Assembly (NCBI GenBank): GCA_016703335.1
Contig: JADJCG010000002.1
Location: forward strand, 62,001 to 126,000
DNA length: 64,000 nt
Reading direction: 5' to 3'
From: Caulobacteraceae bacterium
GTDB lineage: Bacteria; Pseudomonadota; Alphaproteobacteria; Caulobacterales; Aquidulcibacteraceae
In this document: positions 24,449 through 33,054 of the stretch, piece after piece
Position numbering within the stretch: position 1 is the first letter of the stretch
Layout of the letters: every line of letters starts with the position of its first letter
The notes under the pieces: generated by a model
What the model was told of the DNA's origin: nothing
The model's input: the letters and a program-made list of their open reading frames with translations, nothing else
Databases searched by the model: none
Position numbers and translations under genes: made by a program

Positions 24449-24880
24449 ATGGATGATGGGCTTCCGCTCTCACGCCCCATGGTGACGGCATCACTTGCGC
24501 GCGGTGTAACGCGCATGTTGGTGGAACATGGCCTCGCGCCGATCCTGGAAGTTCCGCTAGCGAATGGCCGACGCGCTGATGTGATGGCGCTGACGCAGCA
24601 GGGCGAGATTTGGATCGTCGAGACAAAGTCGTGCCTCGAAGACTATGCGTGCGACTTGAAGTGGCCCGAGTACGTGGATTACTGCGACCGCTTTTTCTTC
24701 GGCGTGACGGAGAGCTTTCCGCGTGACATCATCCCGGAAGAATGCGGGCTCATCGTTGCCGACGGATTTGGCGGCGCAATTTTGCGCGATAGCCCGGTGC
24801 GGCAGTTGGCGGGCGCGCGGCGCAAGGCCGTGACGTTGCTGTTTGCGCGCATTGCTGCGCTACGGAACGCTGAGTTCTAG
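24449..24880 (+). CDS. mmcB: MmcB-family DNA repair protein
   Basis: 143 residues. The segments LEVPLANGRRADVMAL and IWIVETKSCLEDYACDLKW give a PD-(D/E)xK-like core (D...ExK), followed by PEYVDYCDRFFFGVTESFP, the pattern of the alphaproteobacterial MmcB family linked to mitomycin C resistance and SOS control in Caulobacter. A nuclease activity is inferred from the fold. No canonical LexA site (GTTC-N7-GTTC) was found upstream, although two GTTC sites 9 bases apart lie at 24404-24420. Confidence 0.85.
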   Translation: MDDGLPLSRPMVTASLARGVTRMLVEHGLAPILEVPLANGRRADVMALTQQGEIWIVETKSCLEDYACDLKWPEYVDYCDRFFFGVTESFPRDIIPEECGLIVADGFGGAILRDSPVRQLAGARRKAVTLLFARIAALRNAEF

Positions 24881-25401
24881 TTCGCCGGCTGCACGACGGC
24901 CGCGCAAACATCTTCACGCGCGACGTCCGCTGCTGCGCTGTACGTGCTCGCCGTTGGCGCGAGGCGGCGCATGAGGGCGATGCCGCGCGTGCTGGGGCTT
25001 TCGACGATCATCGATGCGCCGTCAGGGTGCGGTGTGCCGCGTTTGATCAATGTAATCTCGGCGCCGTGATGGGCTTCGCGATCATCGATGACGAAGAAAT
25101 TGTCGGTGTTGTCGCCATAGAGCGAGAGCGACCAGTATTCGTCCCATGGCGCGGCGGCGATGACGACGGGGCCGTTGCTGAGATCGTAGACGCAGGCGGA
25201 GTAGGCGAAGTCTGGCGAAGAACGGACGATCTTTTGGCTCGCCACCGTGATGCGTTCGGCCAAGTGCCAGACATTGTCGCCGTCTTCGCCGAAGCGTTGC
25301 ATGGCGACGTTCATCAAGACGCGCGGCACGGCGATGATCGCAGCAAAATGCACGATGGCGGCGATGATCAGCGCGCCGAGGACATATTGGCCCCATTTCA
25401 T
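24877..25401 (-). CDS. DUF1254-domain membrane protein
   Basis: 174 residues with one N-terminal membrane segment (WGQYVLGALIIAAIVHFAAI). The rest contains FAYSACVYDLSNGPVVIAAA, the PWDEYWSLSLYGDNTDNFFV motif and TRGIALMRRLAP, typical of stand-alone DUF1254 proteins. The biochemical role of the family is unknown. The ATG at 25401 overlaps the stop of the DUF1214 gene (ATGA). Pairs of DUF1214 and DUF1254 genes in this order are common in alphaproteobacteria. Confidence 0.82.
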   Translation of the reverse strand: MKWGQYVLGALIIAAIVHFAAIIAVPRVLMNVAMQRFGEDGDNVWHLAERITVASQKIVRSSPDFAYSACVYDLSNGPVVIAAAPWDEYWSLSLYGDNTDNFFVIDDREAHHGAEITLIKRGTPHPDGASMIVESPSTRGIALMRRLAPTASTYSAAADVAREDVCAAVVQPAN

Positions 25402-25982
25402 GGCGTATCTCCCGCGCATGAAACGGTGGTCAAAACTGGAAGCGCTGCCTCGCTCGGATGGAAGTCACGTTGGGGATTGTAGACGCGAAGCATGATGACG
25501 AAGCCGCGCCGGGCTTCGCGTGAGGAGAGCCAGTTGGTGGTGTCGCCGCGAACCGGTGAGATCCGTGCGACCCAGGCTGCGTCGTTGCCGGCGCGGGTCG
25601 CGTCGATCGAGTGGGCGCTGTCGGTATTCCGGGCGAGATAGTTATCGTCTGCGTAGAGCGTGACCGACCACCAGCGCGCATCGAGTGGACGGCCGTTCAA
25701 CTCATAGACGCAGCTTTCGCTCAGCGGCCGATCATGTTCGTCGGTGTAGAGTGAGAAATAGACGGCTTCGCGCGCCGAGAGCGCGAGCAATCCTTCGCGT
25801 GCGATGATGGCGCGCGTATACGGGTCGGCGCCGGTTGAACCAGCGGCGCGGCTAAAGACCCAATGGCCGTAGTGTTCCGTGAAGGAGGAGCCGCCGAATT
25901 TCAGCACCGCCCAGGCCGAGCAGAGGCCAAGCACCACGCCCGCGATCACAGCCGCAGTCCAAGCTAAAATCCGCCGCAGCAT
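25398..25982 (-). CDS. DUF1214-domain membrane protein
   Basis: 194 residues with an N-terminal membrane anchor (MLRRILAWTAAVIAGVVLGL). The DUF1214 hallmarks are ESCVYELNGRPLDARWWSVT, the LYADDNYLARN segment and a C-terminal RRGFVIMLRVYNPQRDF. It should be exposed to the periplasm and is translationally coupled to the DUF1254 gene. Function unknown; the two proteins probably work together. The longer open frame upstream overlaps bolA and is not coding. Confidence 0.82.
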   Translation of the reverse strand: MLRRILAWTAAVIAGVVLGLCSAWAVLKFGGSSFTEHYGHWVFSRAAGSTGADPYTRAIIAREGLLALSAREAVYFSLYTDEHDRPLSESCVYELNGRPLDARWWSVTLYADDNYLARNTDSAHSIDATRAGNDAAWVARISPVRGDTTNWLSSREARRGFVIMLRVYNPQRDFHPSEAALPVLTTVSCAGDTP

Positions 25983-26004
25983 TCCGGTCCCCCGCGCCGC
26001 GAAA

Positions 26005-26295
26005 TTATACGCCTGCCGCCGGCTTGAGGTCGAGTGTGAGCGCGTGCAAGCCTGTGTCGAATTCTTCACGAAGTGTGTCGTAAACCAAGCGTTGACGCGC
26101 GACGCGGGAAAGCCCCTCGAAGGCTGCCGCTTGCATCGCGAGATGATAGTGGGTTTCTCCACCGGCGCGCGCGCCAGCGTGGCCGGCGTGTGAGGCAGAT
26201 TGATCCGTCAACACAAAGTGAACCGGCGAAAACCGCTCACGAAGCTGCGTTTCGATGCGCTCGGCGCGAGAAAGATGCGATTTGTGCTCTGTCAA
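26005..26295 (-). CDS. BolA-family protein
   Basis: 96 residues. The BolA/IbaG fold is indicated by RIETQLRERFSPVHFVLTD, a His-containing middle (THYHLAMQAAAFEGLSRV), and VARQRLVYDTLREEF with the conserved C-terminal histidine in TGLHALTLDL. BolA proteins bind [2Fe-2S] clusters with monothiol glutaredoxins and affect iron regulation and envelope morphology. It diverges from the J-domain gene, a frequent alphaproteobacterial arrangement. Confidence 0.92.
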   Translation of the reverse strand: MTEHKSHLSRAERIETQLRERFSPVHFVLTDQSASHAGHAGARAGGETHYHLAMQAAAFEGLSRVARQRLVYDTLREEFDTGLHALTLDLKPAAGV

Positions 26296-26338
26296 TTCCT
26301 TGTCCGCTTAACCTCCGGCGCCCATACTCGTCCATCCA

Positions 26339-26968
26339 ATGCCTGACACGTTTTCATACCGTCCCAAGTTTGTGGACATTCGCGTCAAGAAGGCCGGCAA
26401 GGCGGGCGCCGCGAAGGCGGCTGAGCCTGAGCCGAGCGAGCGCAAATGCGACCACACGGGGTGCGCTAGCCTGGGACTTCACCGGGCGCCGAAAAGCCGC
26501 GAGCGGGCGAACGAGTTCTGGCATTTCTGCGCTCAGCACGCAGCTGAATATAATAAGCGCTGGAACTATTTCGACGGCATGTCCGAGGCCGAGAAGGCAG
26601 ACTTCCATAAGAAGGAAGAGACCGGCCATCGCCCGACATGGACCTTCCGTGGCGGACGTGGCGACCGGATCGCGGCGGCAGGGCGCGGCAAACCTATGGC
26701 CGGCGCCTCCGATCCGCTTGGCATGTTTGGCGGCGATCCGAGCGCCGGCCCAACCAAATCGCGCCGCCGCCTCACCAAGCTCCAGAGTTTGGCGCTCGAG
26801 GCCATGCAGCTGGAAGAGAACGCTACCGGCGCGCAGATCCGCGCCAAGTACGCCGAACTCGTGAAACGCTGGCACCCGGATTCCAACGGCGGCGATCGCG
26901 GGGCTGAGCAAGAGCTGCAAAAGGCCCTCAAGGCCTATCAAACGCTGAAGTCCGGCGGCCTCGTCTAA
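26339..26968 (+). CDS. J-domain protein (DnaJ-like, C-terminal J domain)
   Basis: 209 residues. The J domain is at the C-terminus (about residues 150-205), with the HPD motif in AELVKRWHPDSNGGD and helix IV ALKAYQTLKSGG. The N-terminal half has a possible metal site (KCDHTGCASLGLHRAP and HFCAQHAAEYN). It should stimulate an Hsp70 ATPase for a dedicated client. The order bolA / J-protein / cobS / cobT recurs in alphaproteobacteria, which suggests a link to the AAA+ and VWA pair downstream. Confidence 0.88.
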   Translation: MPDTFSYRPKFVDIRVKKAGKAGAAKAAEPEPSERKCDHTGCASLGLHRAPKSRERANEFWHFCAQHAAEYNKRWNYFDGMSEAEKADFHKKEETGHRPTWTFRGGRGDRIAAAGRGKPMAGASDPLGMFGGDPSAGPTKSRRRLTKLQSLALEAMQLEENATGAQIRAKYAELVKRWHPDSNGGDRGAEQELQKALKAYQTLKSGGLV

Positions 26969-27050
26969 GACTTCGTCATTTAGCCGCTTTTCCTGACGTG
27001 CTGCGGCGCGTTAAAGTGGCGTGCGAACCCTCCCAAGGCATTTCCTACTC

Positions 27051-28037
27051 ATGAGCACTGCTGCAGACGATCTCCTCTCCGCCAAGCCGGATAAGACGGT
27101 TTCGGCTCGCGAATTCGGCGTTGAGAGCGACATGAAGGTCCCGGCCTTCGCCAAGAAGACCGAATACGTGCCGGAGATCGATCCAGCTTACCGCTTCGAT
27201 CCGCAGACGACTTTGGCGATCCTCGCCGGCTTTGCGCACAACCGGCGCGTCATGGTCCAGGGTTATCACGGCACCGGGAAATCCACGCACGTCGAGCAGG
27301 TGGCGGCGCGGCTGAACTGGCCGATGGTGCGGATCAATCTCGATAGCCACGTGTCGCGGATCGATCTCGTCGGCAAGGACGCGATCGTGCTGAAAGACGG
27401 CAAGCAGGTCACCGAGTTTCGCGAAGGCATGCTGCCCTGGGCGCTGCAGCGGCCGGTTGCGATCTGCTTCGACGAATACGATGCAGGCCGACCGGACGTG
27501 ATGTTCGTTATTCAGCGCGTGCTGGAAGCGAGCGGCAAGCTGACATTGCTCGACCAGAACCGCGTCATCAGCGCCAACCCTTTCTTCCGTCTCTTCTCGA
27601 CGACGAACACGATCGGCTTGGGCGACACGACCGGGCTCTATCACGGCACGCAACAGATCAACCAAGGTCAGATGGACCGTTGGTCGATCGTGACGACGCT
27701 GAACTATCTCGATCACGATGCGGAAGCCGAGATCGTGATCGCGAAGGCGCAGACCTACAACACGCCGGAAGGTAAGCGCACGATCATGGCGATGGTGCGC
27801 GTGGCGGACATGACGCGGAATGCGTTCATGAACGGCGATATCTCAACGGTGATGAGCCCGCGTACGGTGATCACCTGGGCGCAGAACGCCGAGATTTTCG
27901 GCGACGTCGGCTTGGCGTTCCGAATGACGTTCCTGAACAAGTGCGATGAGTTGGAACGGCCGACCGTGGCTGAATTCTTCCAGCGCGCGTTCGGGAGCGA
28001 TCTGCCGGAGGCGGCTACGCGGGTGAAGGTGGCTTAA
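27051..28037 (+). CDS. cobS: CobS, cobaltochelatase AAA+ subunit
   Basis: 328 residues. Walker A is VMVQGYHGTGKSTHVEQ (about residues 75-91) and Walker B is VAICFDEYDAGRPDV; sensor and arginine-finger regions follow (LFSTTNTIGLGDTTGLY, MDRWSIV). CobS forms a hexameric motor with CobT that drives cobalt insertion by CobN in the aerobic cobalamin pathway. No cobN is in this window. The ATG at 27051 gives the usual length; the open frame to 27021 adds ten unlikely codons. The cobT start lies about 580 bases downstream, past an oppositely oriented small gene. Confidence 0.93.
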   Translation: MSTAADDLLSAKPDKTVSAREFGVESDMKVPAFAKKTEYVPEIDPAYRFDPQTTLAILAGFAHNRRVMVQGYHGTGKSTHVEQVAARLNWPMVRINLDSHVSRIDLVGKDAIVLKDGKQVTEFREGMLPWALQRPVAICFDEYDAGRPDVMFVIQRVLEASGKLTLLDQNRVISANPFFRLFSTTNTIGLGDTTGLYHGTQQINQGQMDRWSIVTTLNYLDHDAEAEIVIAKAQTYNTPEGKRTIMAMVRVADMTRNAFMNGDISTVMSPRTVITWAQNAEIFGDVGLAFRMTFLNKCDELERPTVAEFFQRAFGSDLPEAATRVKVA

Positions 28038-28085
28038 AGAGCGCGACGCTCTCGCGCCGCGCTTTGTTCCGTTTTCTGTTGCGAG

Positions 28086-28501
28086 CTAGCGCGCCGCCAG
28101 CACTTGCTCGGCTTCGCGCAATTCTTCCGTGCGATCGTCGATTTGTTCGACCAAGCAGCCGCGCACCAGCGCGCTGTAGTTGCGCGTGCCTACGTCCTGT
28201 TGCGTCAGGTAGCGGCATTCGGCGTCGCGGTGCGTGATCCAGGCGCGCTCGCTTTCGCGTAGCGATGCTTCTTGGCTGTACCAGCCGCGCCCACGGCGAT
28301 CATTGCGGTCATCGGCGCGCGCGTCGGCGATGCGGCGTTGATAAATTTGGTTCAAACGCCGGTCGGCGTTGGCAACCTGCTGGGCGGTGGCTGGACCGAA
28401 TTCGTCATCGCGATCGCGGCCGCGGCGGTCTTGTGCATTGGCCACGGTGATGAAGCCGCCAAGCAGGGCGACGGCCACGGTGTGGAAACAGTCTTACGCA
28501 T
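28086..28501 (-). CDS. LprI/DUF1311-like secreted protein, start region frameshifted
   Basis: The uninterrupted frame (28086-28478, about 130 residues) starts within a signal peptide (ALLGGFITVANAQD). The natural ATG at 28501 (MRKTV) is out of frame. Adding one base in the AAA run near 28485-28488 would join them into a normal signal peptide. The mature part has VANADRRLNQIYQRRI and WITHRDAECRYL, the pattern of LprI/DUF1311 proteins, which can inhibit lysozymes; a conserved Cys pair (ECRYL and GCLVEQI) is present. It is in opposite orientation between cobS and cobT. Confidence 0.75.
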
Positions 28502-28619
28502 GTTGATCTCCTACACTCGGGCAACGCGACGGCATCCGCGACGTTCCGAAGCCACGCGCACAGTAATTTTGGGCGCTAAACTGTTCCCGCCGTTCGCATA
28601 ACCGAGTAATCAGGACGCG

Positions 28620-30517
28620 ATGTCTGCAAAGGATCTCCGGCGGAACTGTTCAAGCGGTCGGTGGCGCAGACGACGCGCGCGTTGGCCGGCGCAGAGGATG
28701 AACTTGAGGTGACGTTCGGCGCGGAAGGTCCGCGTCTGTCGCCTGGCAAGATCGTGTTGCCGCATCCGCCGCGCGTGATTTCCGACCCAGAAGCTGAGCG
28801 CATTCGCGGGCAAGCCGATGGCTTGGCGTTGCGCCTGGCGCACCACGATGAGCGTGAGCACGCGAAGCTGCGTCCGCAGGGGGCGGACGCGCGCGCGGTG
28901 TTTGATGCTGTCGAGGACATGCGCGTGCAGGCGCTCGGCGCCAACGCGCTGAAGGGCGTGTCGAACAATCTCACGGCGGCGTTGTCGGATTCGCTGGAGC
29001 GCCGGGGCGCTGCGCGAATGCAGGACCGCTCGCTTGCGCCGTTGGCTGACGCGGTCGCGCTTATGGTGCGTGAGCGGCTGACGGGGCTTGCGCCGCCCGC
29101 GAACGCGAAGGCGCTGGTCGATGTCTGGCGCGCCGAAATTGAAAAGAGCGCCGGCAACGATCTCGATAAGCTCGCTGCCGTAGCTGAGGATCAGCGCGAA
29201 TTCGCGCTGCAGTTCCGCAACGTGCTGCAAGATCTCGGCATGGGCGATGAGCTCAGCGTCGAAGAGACCAACGACGACGACAATCAAGCCTCGGGCAACG
29301 AACCACCGCCGCCGCAATCGGATAATTCCGAAGGCGACGACCAAATGGAGGATCAAGCGCCCGCCGAAATGGAGATGATCGAGGGCGACATCGACGATGA
29401 TAGTGAGCGCACCGTCTCTGTGGATGCGGATGTCGACGCCGACGATCAACAGGATACGGAGCAGGACGATCCGGGCGACAAGCCGATGCGCCCGAAGCCG
29501 CGCAATGACACGGACGATCCGAACGCTAATTATAAAGTGTTCACGCGTGCGTTCGATGAAGTGAAGCAAGCTGAAGAGTTGTGCCCGACTGAGGAGCTCG
29601 CACGGTTACGCAACTATCTTGATCAGCAATTGAAGCCGCTGCAGAGCGTGGTGGGCAGATTGGCGAACCGCTTGCAGCGCCGCTTGATGGCCAAGCAAAA
29701 CCGCGCTTGGACGTTCGATCTGGAAGAGGGGCTGCTCGATACCTCGCGCCTCACGCGCGTCATCACTGATCCGATGGCGGCGCTGTCGTTCAAGCAAGAA
29801 GAAGACATGCCGTTCAAAGATACGGTTGTCTCGCTGCTGCTCGACAATTCAGGCTCGATGCGCGGCCGGCCGATCATGGTCGCGGCTTTGTGCGCGGATA
29901 TTTTGGCGCGCACGCTGGAGCGTTGTGGCGTGAAGGTGGAAATTCTCGGCTTCACGACCATCGCGTGGAAGGGCGGCTCTTCTAAGGATGCGTGGCTAAA
30001 GGCAGATCGGCCGCCGCAACCGGGGCGGCTCAATGATTTGCGTCACGTTGTTTATAAGGGCGCGGATTCGCCTTGGCGGCGCGCGCGTCGCAATCTCGGG
30101 CTGATGATGCGCGAGGGTTTGCTGAAAGAGAATATCGACGGCGAAGCGCTGCTCTGGGCGCATGGGCGCTTGCTGGAGCGGCCGGAGCAGCGGCGCATCT
30201 TGATGGTGATCAGCGATGGCGCGCCGGTGGATGATTCAACGCTTTCGGCCAATCCCGGAAATTATCTCGAACGGCATTTGCGCAACGTGATCCATTGGAT
30301 CGAGACGCGCTCGCCGGTCGAACTCATCGCCATCGGCATCGGTCATGACGTGACGCGCTATTACAAGCGCGCGGTGACGATTACCGATGCCGAACAGCTT
30401 GGTGGGGTGATGACGGAAAAGCTCGCGGAATTGTTCGATGAGCCGGGCAACGACATCAATCCTCCGCCGCGCTCGCCGCGTGAGCTGAAACAGCGCGCGG
30501 CGCAGGCCGCACTGTGA
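28620..30517 (+). CDS. cobT: CobT, cobaltochelatase VWA subunit, with a 5' frameshift
   Basis: The long frame (28661-30517) covers nearly the whole protein. The likely ATG at 28620 (MSAKG-type start) is in another frame; one missing G in AAGGATCT near 28629-28633 explains this, giving about 632 residues. An acidic linker of Asp, Glu and Gln (about residues 205-290) precedes a C-terminal VWA domain with the MIDAS motif LLLDNSGSMRGRPI, followed by the VISDGAPVDD segment. It works with CobS in cobalt chelation. The TGA overlaps the GTG of the next gene. Confidence 0.9.
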
Positions 30518-31506
30518 TCCGTCTCTTCGCCGCAGTTTCGTTCGCGCTGGCGCTCGCCGCTTGCGATGGGCCGCGCTCGAACGTCGACGACGACCAATGG
30601 GAGGCGGTGAGCGTTGAAGTCATCCCGGTGGATGCCGGCGCCGTGAGCGTAGGGCGCTTGGCGTATCGGGGCGGTTTGGAGTTGCGGTCGCGCAATCCGA
30701 TGTTCGTGGGGCTCTCGGGTATCGAAATGCTCGATAGCGGACGCGTCGTTGCGATCAGCGACGAGGCCGATTGGATCGAGGCGCAATTGGGCTTCGATGA
30801 TCGCGGCTATCTCACTGGCTTTAACGATGTGCGCGCCGCCTTCATGCGCGATGAGCGCGGGCGCGTGCTCCAAACAAAGTACGAGGCTGATTCAGAAGGC
30901 TTGGCGCAATTGCCGGATGGGCGCTTCGCCGTCAGCTTCGAACGCACGCATCTCATTCGGATCTATGACCTCAATCGCGATGGGCCGTTTGGCGTCGCTG
31001 AATTGGGCCCGCGCTTGGAAGGTTCGGAGCGTTTGCCGGCGAATGCGAGTTTTGAAGCATTGGCGGCGTTCGATAACGCGGTGATCACCGGCGCTGAGGG
31101 CGGTGAAACGCCGACGACGCCCGTTTGGGTCGCGCCGCTCGGCGCGCGCACACCCGTGCCCTCGCGCTCCACGTATCCGCTGAGCGATGGATTTTCACTG
31201 ACTGGCATGGATCGAATGCCGGATGGCAGCTTCGTTGCGCTCGAGCGGTTTTATGCACCAGTGATCGGGCCGCGCGCGCGCATCACGCGGTTTGAAGCGC
31301 CAAGCCAAGACGGCGGCGACATTCACCCCGAAGTGCTGGCTTCACTTGAGCCGCCGTTCCCGCTCGATAATTTTGAGGGCATCTCAGCGGTGCGCACGCC
31401 TGAGGGCGCGACACGCATCTACATCGTGTCGGACAACAATAAGAGCGCGCAGCAACGCACGCTCTTGCTCGCTTTCGATTTAATTGAAACGCCGGCGGCC
31501 GATTAG
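30514..31506 (+). CDS. Esterase-like activity of phytase family lipoprotein
   Basis: 330 residues from a GTG overlapping the cobT stop. A lipoprotein signal (VIRLFAAVSFALALAACDG) is followed by a beta-propeller-type domain. Motifs are LSGIEMLDSGRVVAISDEAD near the start, YEADSEGLAQLPDGRFAVSFE, and DNFEGISAVRTPEG with IYIVSDNN at the end, the typical layout of PF13449 (phytase-like esterase). Localisation is periplasmic or membrane-attached; the substrate is unknown. It converges with rpmB and their stops overlap. Confidence 0.85.
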   Translation: MIRLFAAVSFALALAACDGPRSNVDDDQWEAVSVEVIPVDAGAVSVGRLAYRGGLELRSRNPMFVGLSGIEMLDSGRVVAISDEADWIEAQLGFDDRGYLTGFNDVRAAFMRDERGRVLQTKYEADSEGLAQLPDGRFAVSFERTHLIRIYDLNRDGPFGVAELGPRLEGSERLPANASFEALAAFDNAVITGAEGGETPTTPVWVAPLGARTPVPSRSTYPLSDGFSLTGMDRMPDGSFVALERFYAPVIGPRARITRFEAPSQDGGDIHPEVLASLEPPFPLDNFEGISAVRTPEGATRIYIVSDNNKSAQQRTLLLAFDLIETPAAD

Positions 31507-31799
31507 GCGGCGGCGGTTTCCGCGATCTTCTTCTTCAGGTCGCGACGGATCTTCGCGGCGCGCGTGGAGAGTTCAGCTTCGCTGGCCTTCAGCAAGAACT
31601 GATCGAGACCGCCGCGGTGATCGACAGTGCGGAGAGCCGCTGCCGTGATGCGCAGCTTGTAGCTTTGACCCAGCGCGTCGCTCGCCAACGTCACGTTGAC
31701 CAAGTTCGGTTGGAACTCGCGCTTGGTCTTGATGTTGGAGTGGCTGACCTTGTGGCCGATCTGACGGTTGACGCCAGACAGTTCGCAACGGCGGGACAT
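31503..31799 (-). CDS. rpmB: Ribosomal protein L28
   Basis: 98 residues starting MSRRCELSGVNRQIGHKVSH, the L28 signature, followed by SNIKTKREFQPNLVNVTL and a basic C-terminus. The length of about 97 residues is the alphaproteobacterial form. It is transcribed alone on the minus strand, with its promoter region facing the DUF3108 gene. Confidence 0.97.
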   Translation of the reverse strand: MSRRCELSGVNRQIGHKVSHSNIKTKREFQPNLVNVTLASDALGQSYKLRITAAALRTVDHRGGLDQFLLKASEAELSTRAAKIRRDLKKKIAETAAA

Positions 31800-31996
31800 G
31801 AGACTTCTCGAAACGATTGGGAAAATTGAAGGGCGGACGCTTACGCGAAGGCCCTGGCAGGGTCAAGGCGAGCGAGGGCGGGAAAACGCCTCACGGGGCG
31901 CCCCATTCCATTAAACAGCCCCATTTGGTTCATGTCTGGATCAGCGGGCTACCCTTATGAGTTAGCCCGCTTCGTAAGCAGGAAGGTGTGGGATCT

Positions 31997-32806
31997 ATGA
32001 GCAGGTTTGGCGTAGCCAAAGGCCTCCTATTCGCGATCGGGATGGCTGCGATGGCCAGTTCCGCGGGGGCGCAAACCGGCGTCAACCGGAGCTTCTCGGC
32101 CGTGTACGCCGTCCACGCGCGCGGCGTCGATGCCGGCGATTTGACCTATAATTTCAATCAAACGGGCGCGACCTACACGGCCACGGCCAACCGCGAAATG
32201 AAGGGCTTGGCCGCTGCCGCCCTCAACCGCAGCCAGGACTACACCTACGAGGTGCGTGGCACTGTGTCGGCCGACGGCACGCTGCGCCCGACGCAGTACA
32301 CCCACCAAGGCGGCCGCCGCCGCGAGGACCGTCCGAATGGCCGGCGCATCAATGCATCGTTCAGCGCCAATGATGTGGTGACGACGGCGACGCCGGGCCC
32401 GGCCAACATGGGCGACCCGCCTGCGACCCAGGAACAGCGCCGCAATACGATCGACCAGATTACGGCGATCGCCGCCATGGCGACAGCGACCGGTGATCCG
32501 TGCTCGCGCACGCTCCGCATTTACATGGATGGCCGTGCCCGCTTCGACTTCGTGTTGACGCCGAACGGCAATGTGACGATCAACAGCCGCGCCTATCAGG
32601 GCCCGGGCGTCCGTTGCCGGGTGCAATTCCGCCCGATCGCCGGTTTCGGCGACCCGCCGGAGGCCTCGACGCTCAACTTTGTGCTGGCCCGCACCTCGAG
32701 CGGGATGTGGGTGCCAGTGACTATTGAGATGCCAACTGACGGCGTTGGCGTTGTGCGCCTCGAAGCGCGCCGGCTCACAGTCAACGGAACGCGCTTAAGG
32801 AACTGA
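31997..32806 (+). CDS. DUF3108-domain secreted protein
   Basis: 269 residues with a signal peptide (cleaved near SSAGAQ, about residue 25). The mature part begins RSFSAVYAVHARGVDAGDL, followed by YTATANREMKGLAAAALN and a Cys pair (DPCSRTL and GVRCRVQ). This matches DUF3108 proteins found next to rpmB in Caulobacterales; they are beta-rich envelope proteins without a defined activity. The ATG at 31997 is preceded by a GGAAGG-type ribosome-binding site. A 12-bp hairpin follows. Confidence 0.8.
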   Translation: MSRFGVAKGLLFAIGMAAMASSAGAQTGVNRSFSAVYAVHARGVDAGDLTYNFNQTGATYTATANREMKGLAAAALNRSQDYTYEVRGTVSADGTLRPTQYTHQGGRRREDRPNGRRINASFSANDVVTTATPGPANMGDPPATQEQRRNTIDQITAIAAMATATGDPCSRTLRIYMDGRARFDFVLTPNGNVTINSRAYQGPGVRCRVQFRPIAGFGDPPEASTLNFVLARTSSGMWVPVTIEMPTDGVGVVRLEARRLTVNGTRLRN

Positions 32807-32826
32807 TTTTACTTAGATTTGAAAGA

Positions 32827-32858
32827 GAAGGGCGCGGTTTTTGTGGACCGCGCCCTTC
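32827..32858 (+). terminator. Hairpin downstream of the DUF3108 gene
   Basis: GAAGGGCGCGGT (32827-32838) pairs perfectly with ACCGCGCCCTTC (32847-32858). The stem is very strong, but no clean T-run follows, so it may be a terminator of reduced efficiency or an mRNA-end stabiliser. Confidence 0.6.
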
Positions 32859-33054
32859 AAGTCTTGTGTGTTACTTATGTATTAACCGCAAGATATGGGG
32901 CGTGAACGTCTAAGCAACAAATCAAATGACGCTTACCGCAGCTGATTCGTTCTCATTCTTTTCTCTTTGGCTGTTCTGAAAGTTCATTACCCAGAGGACA
33001 GCCACAAGCGGCTCCGGCTTGAATTCGCCACCGCCGGGACCCATCGTTGCGCCT

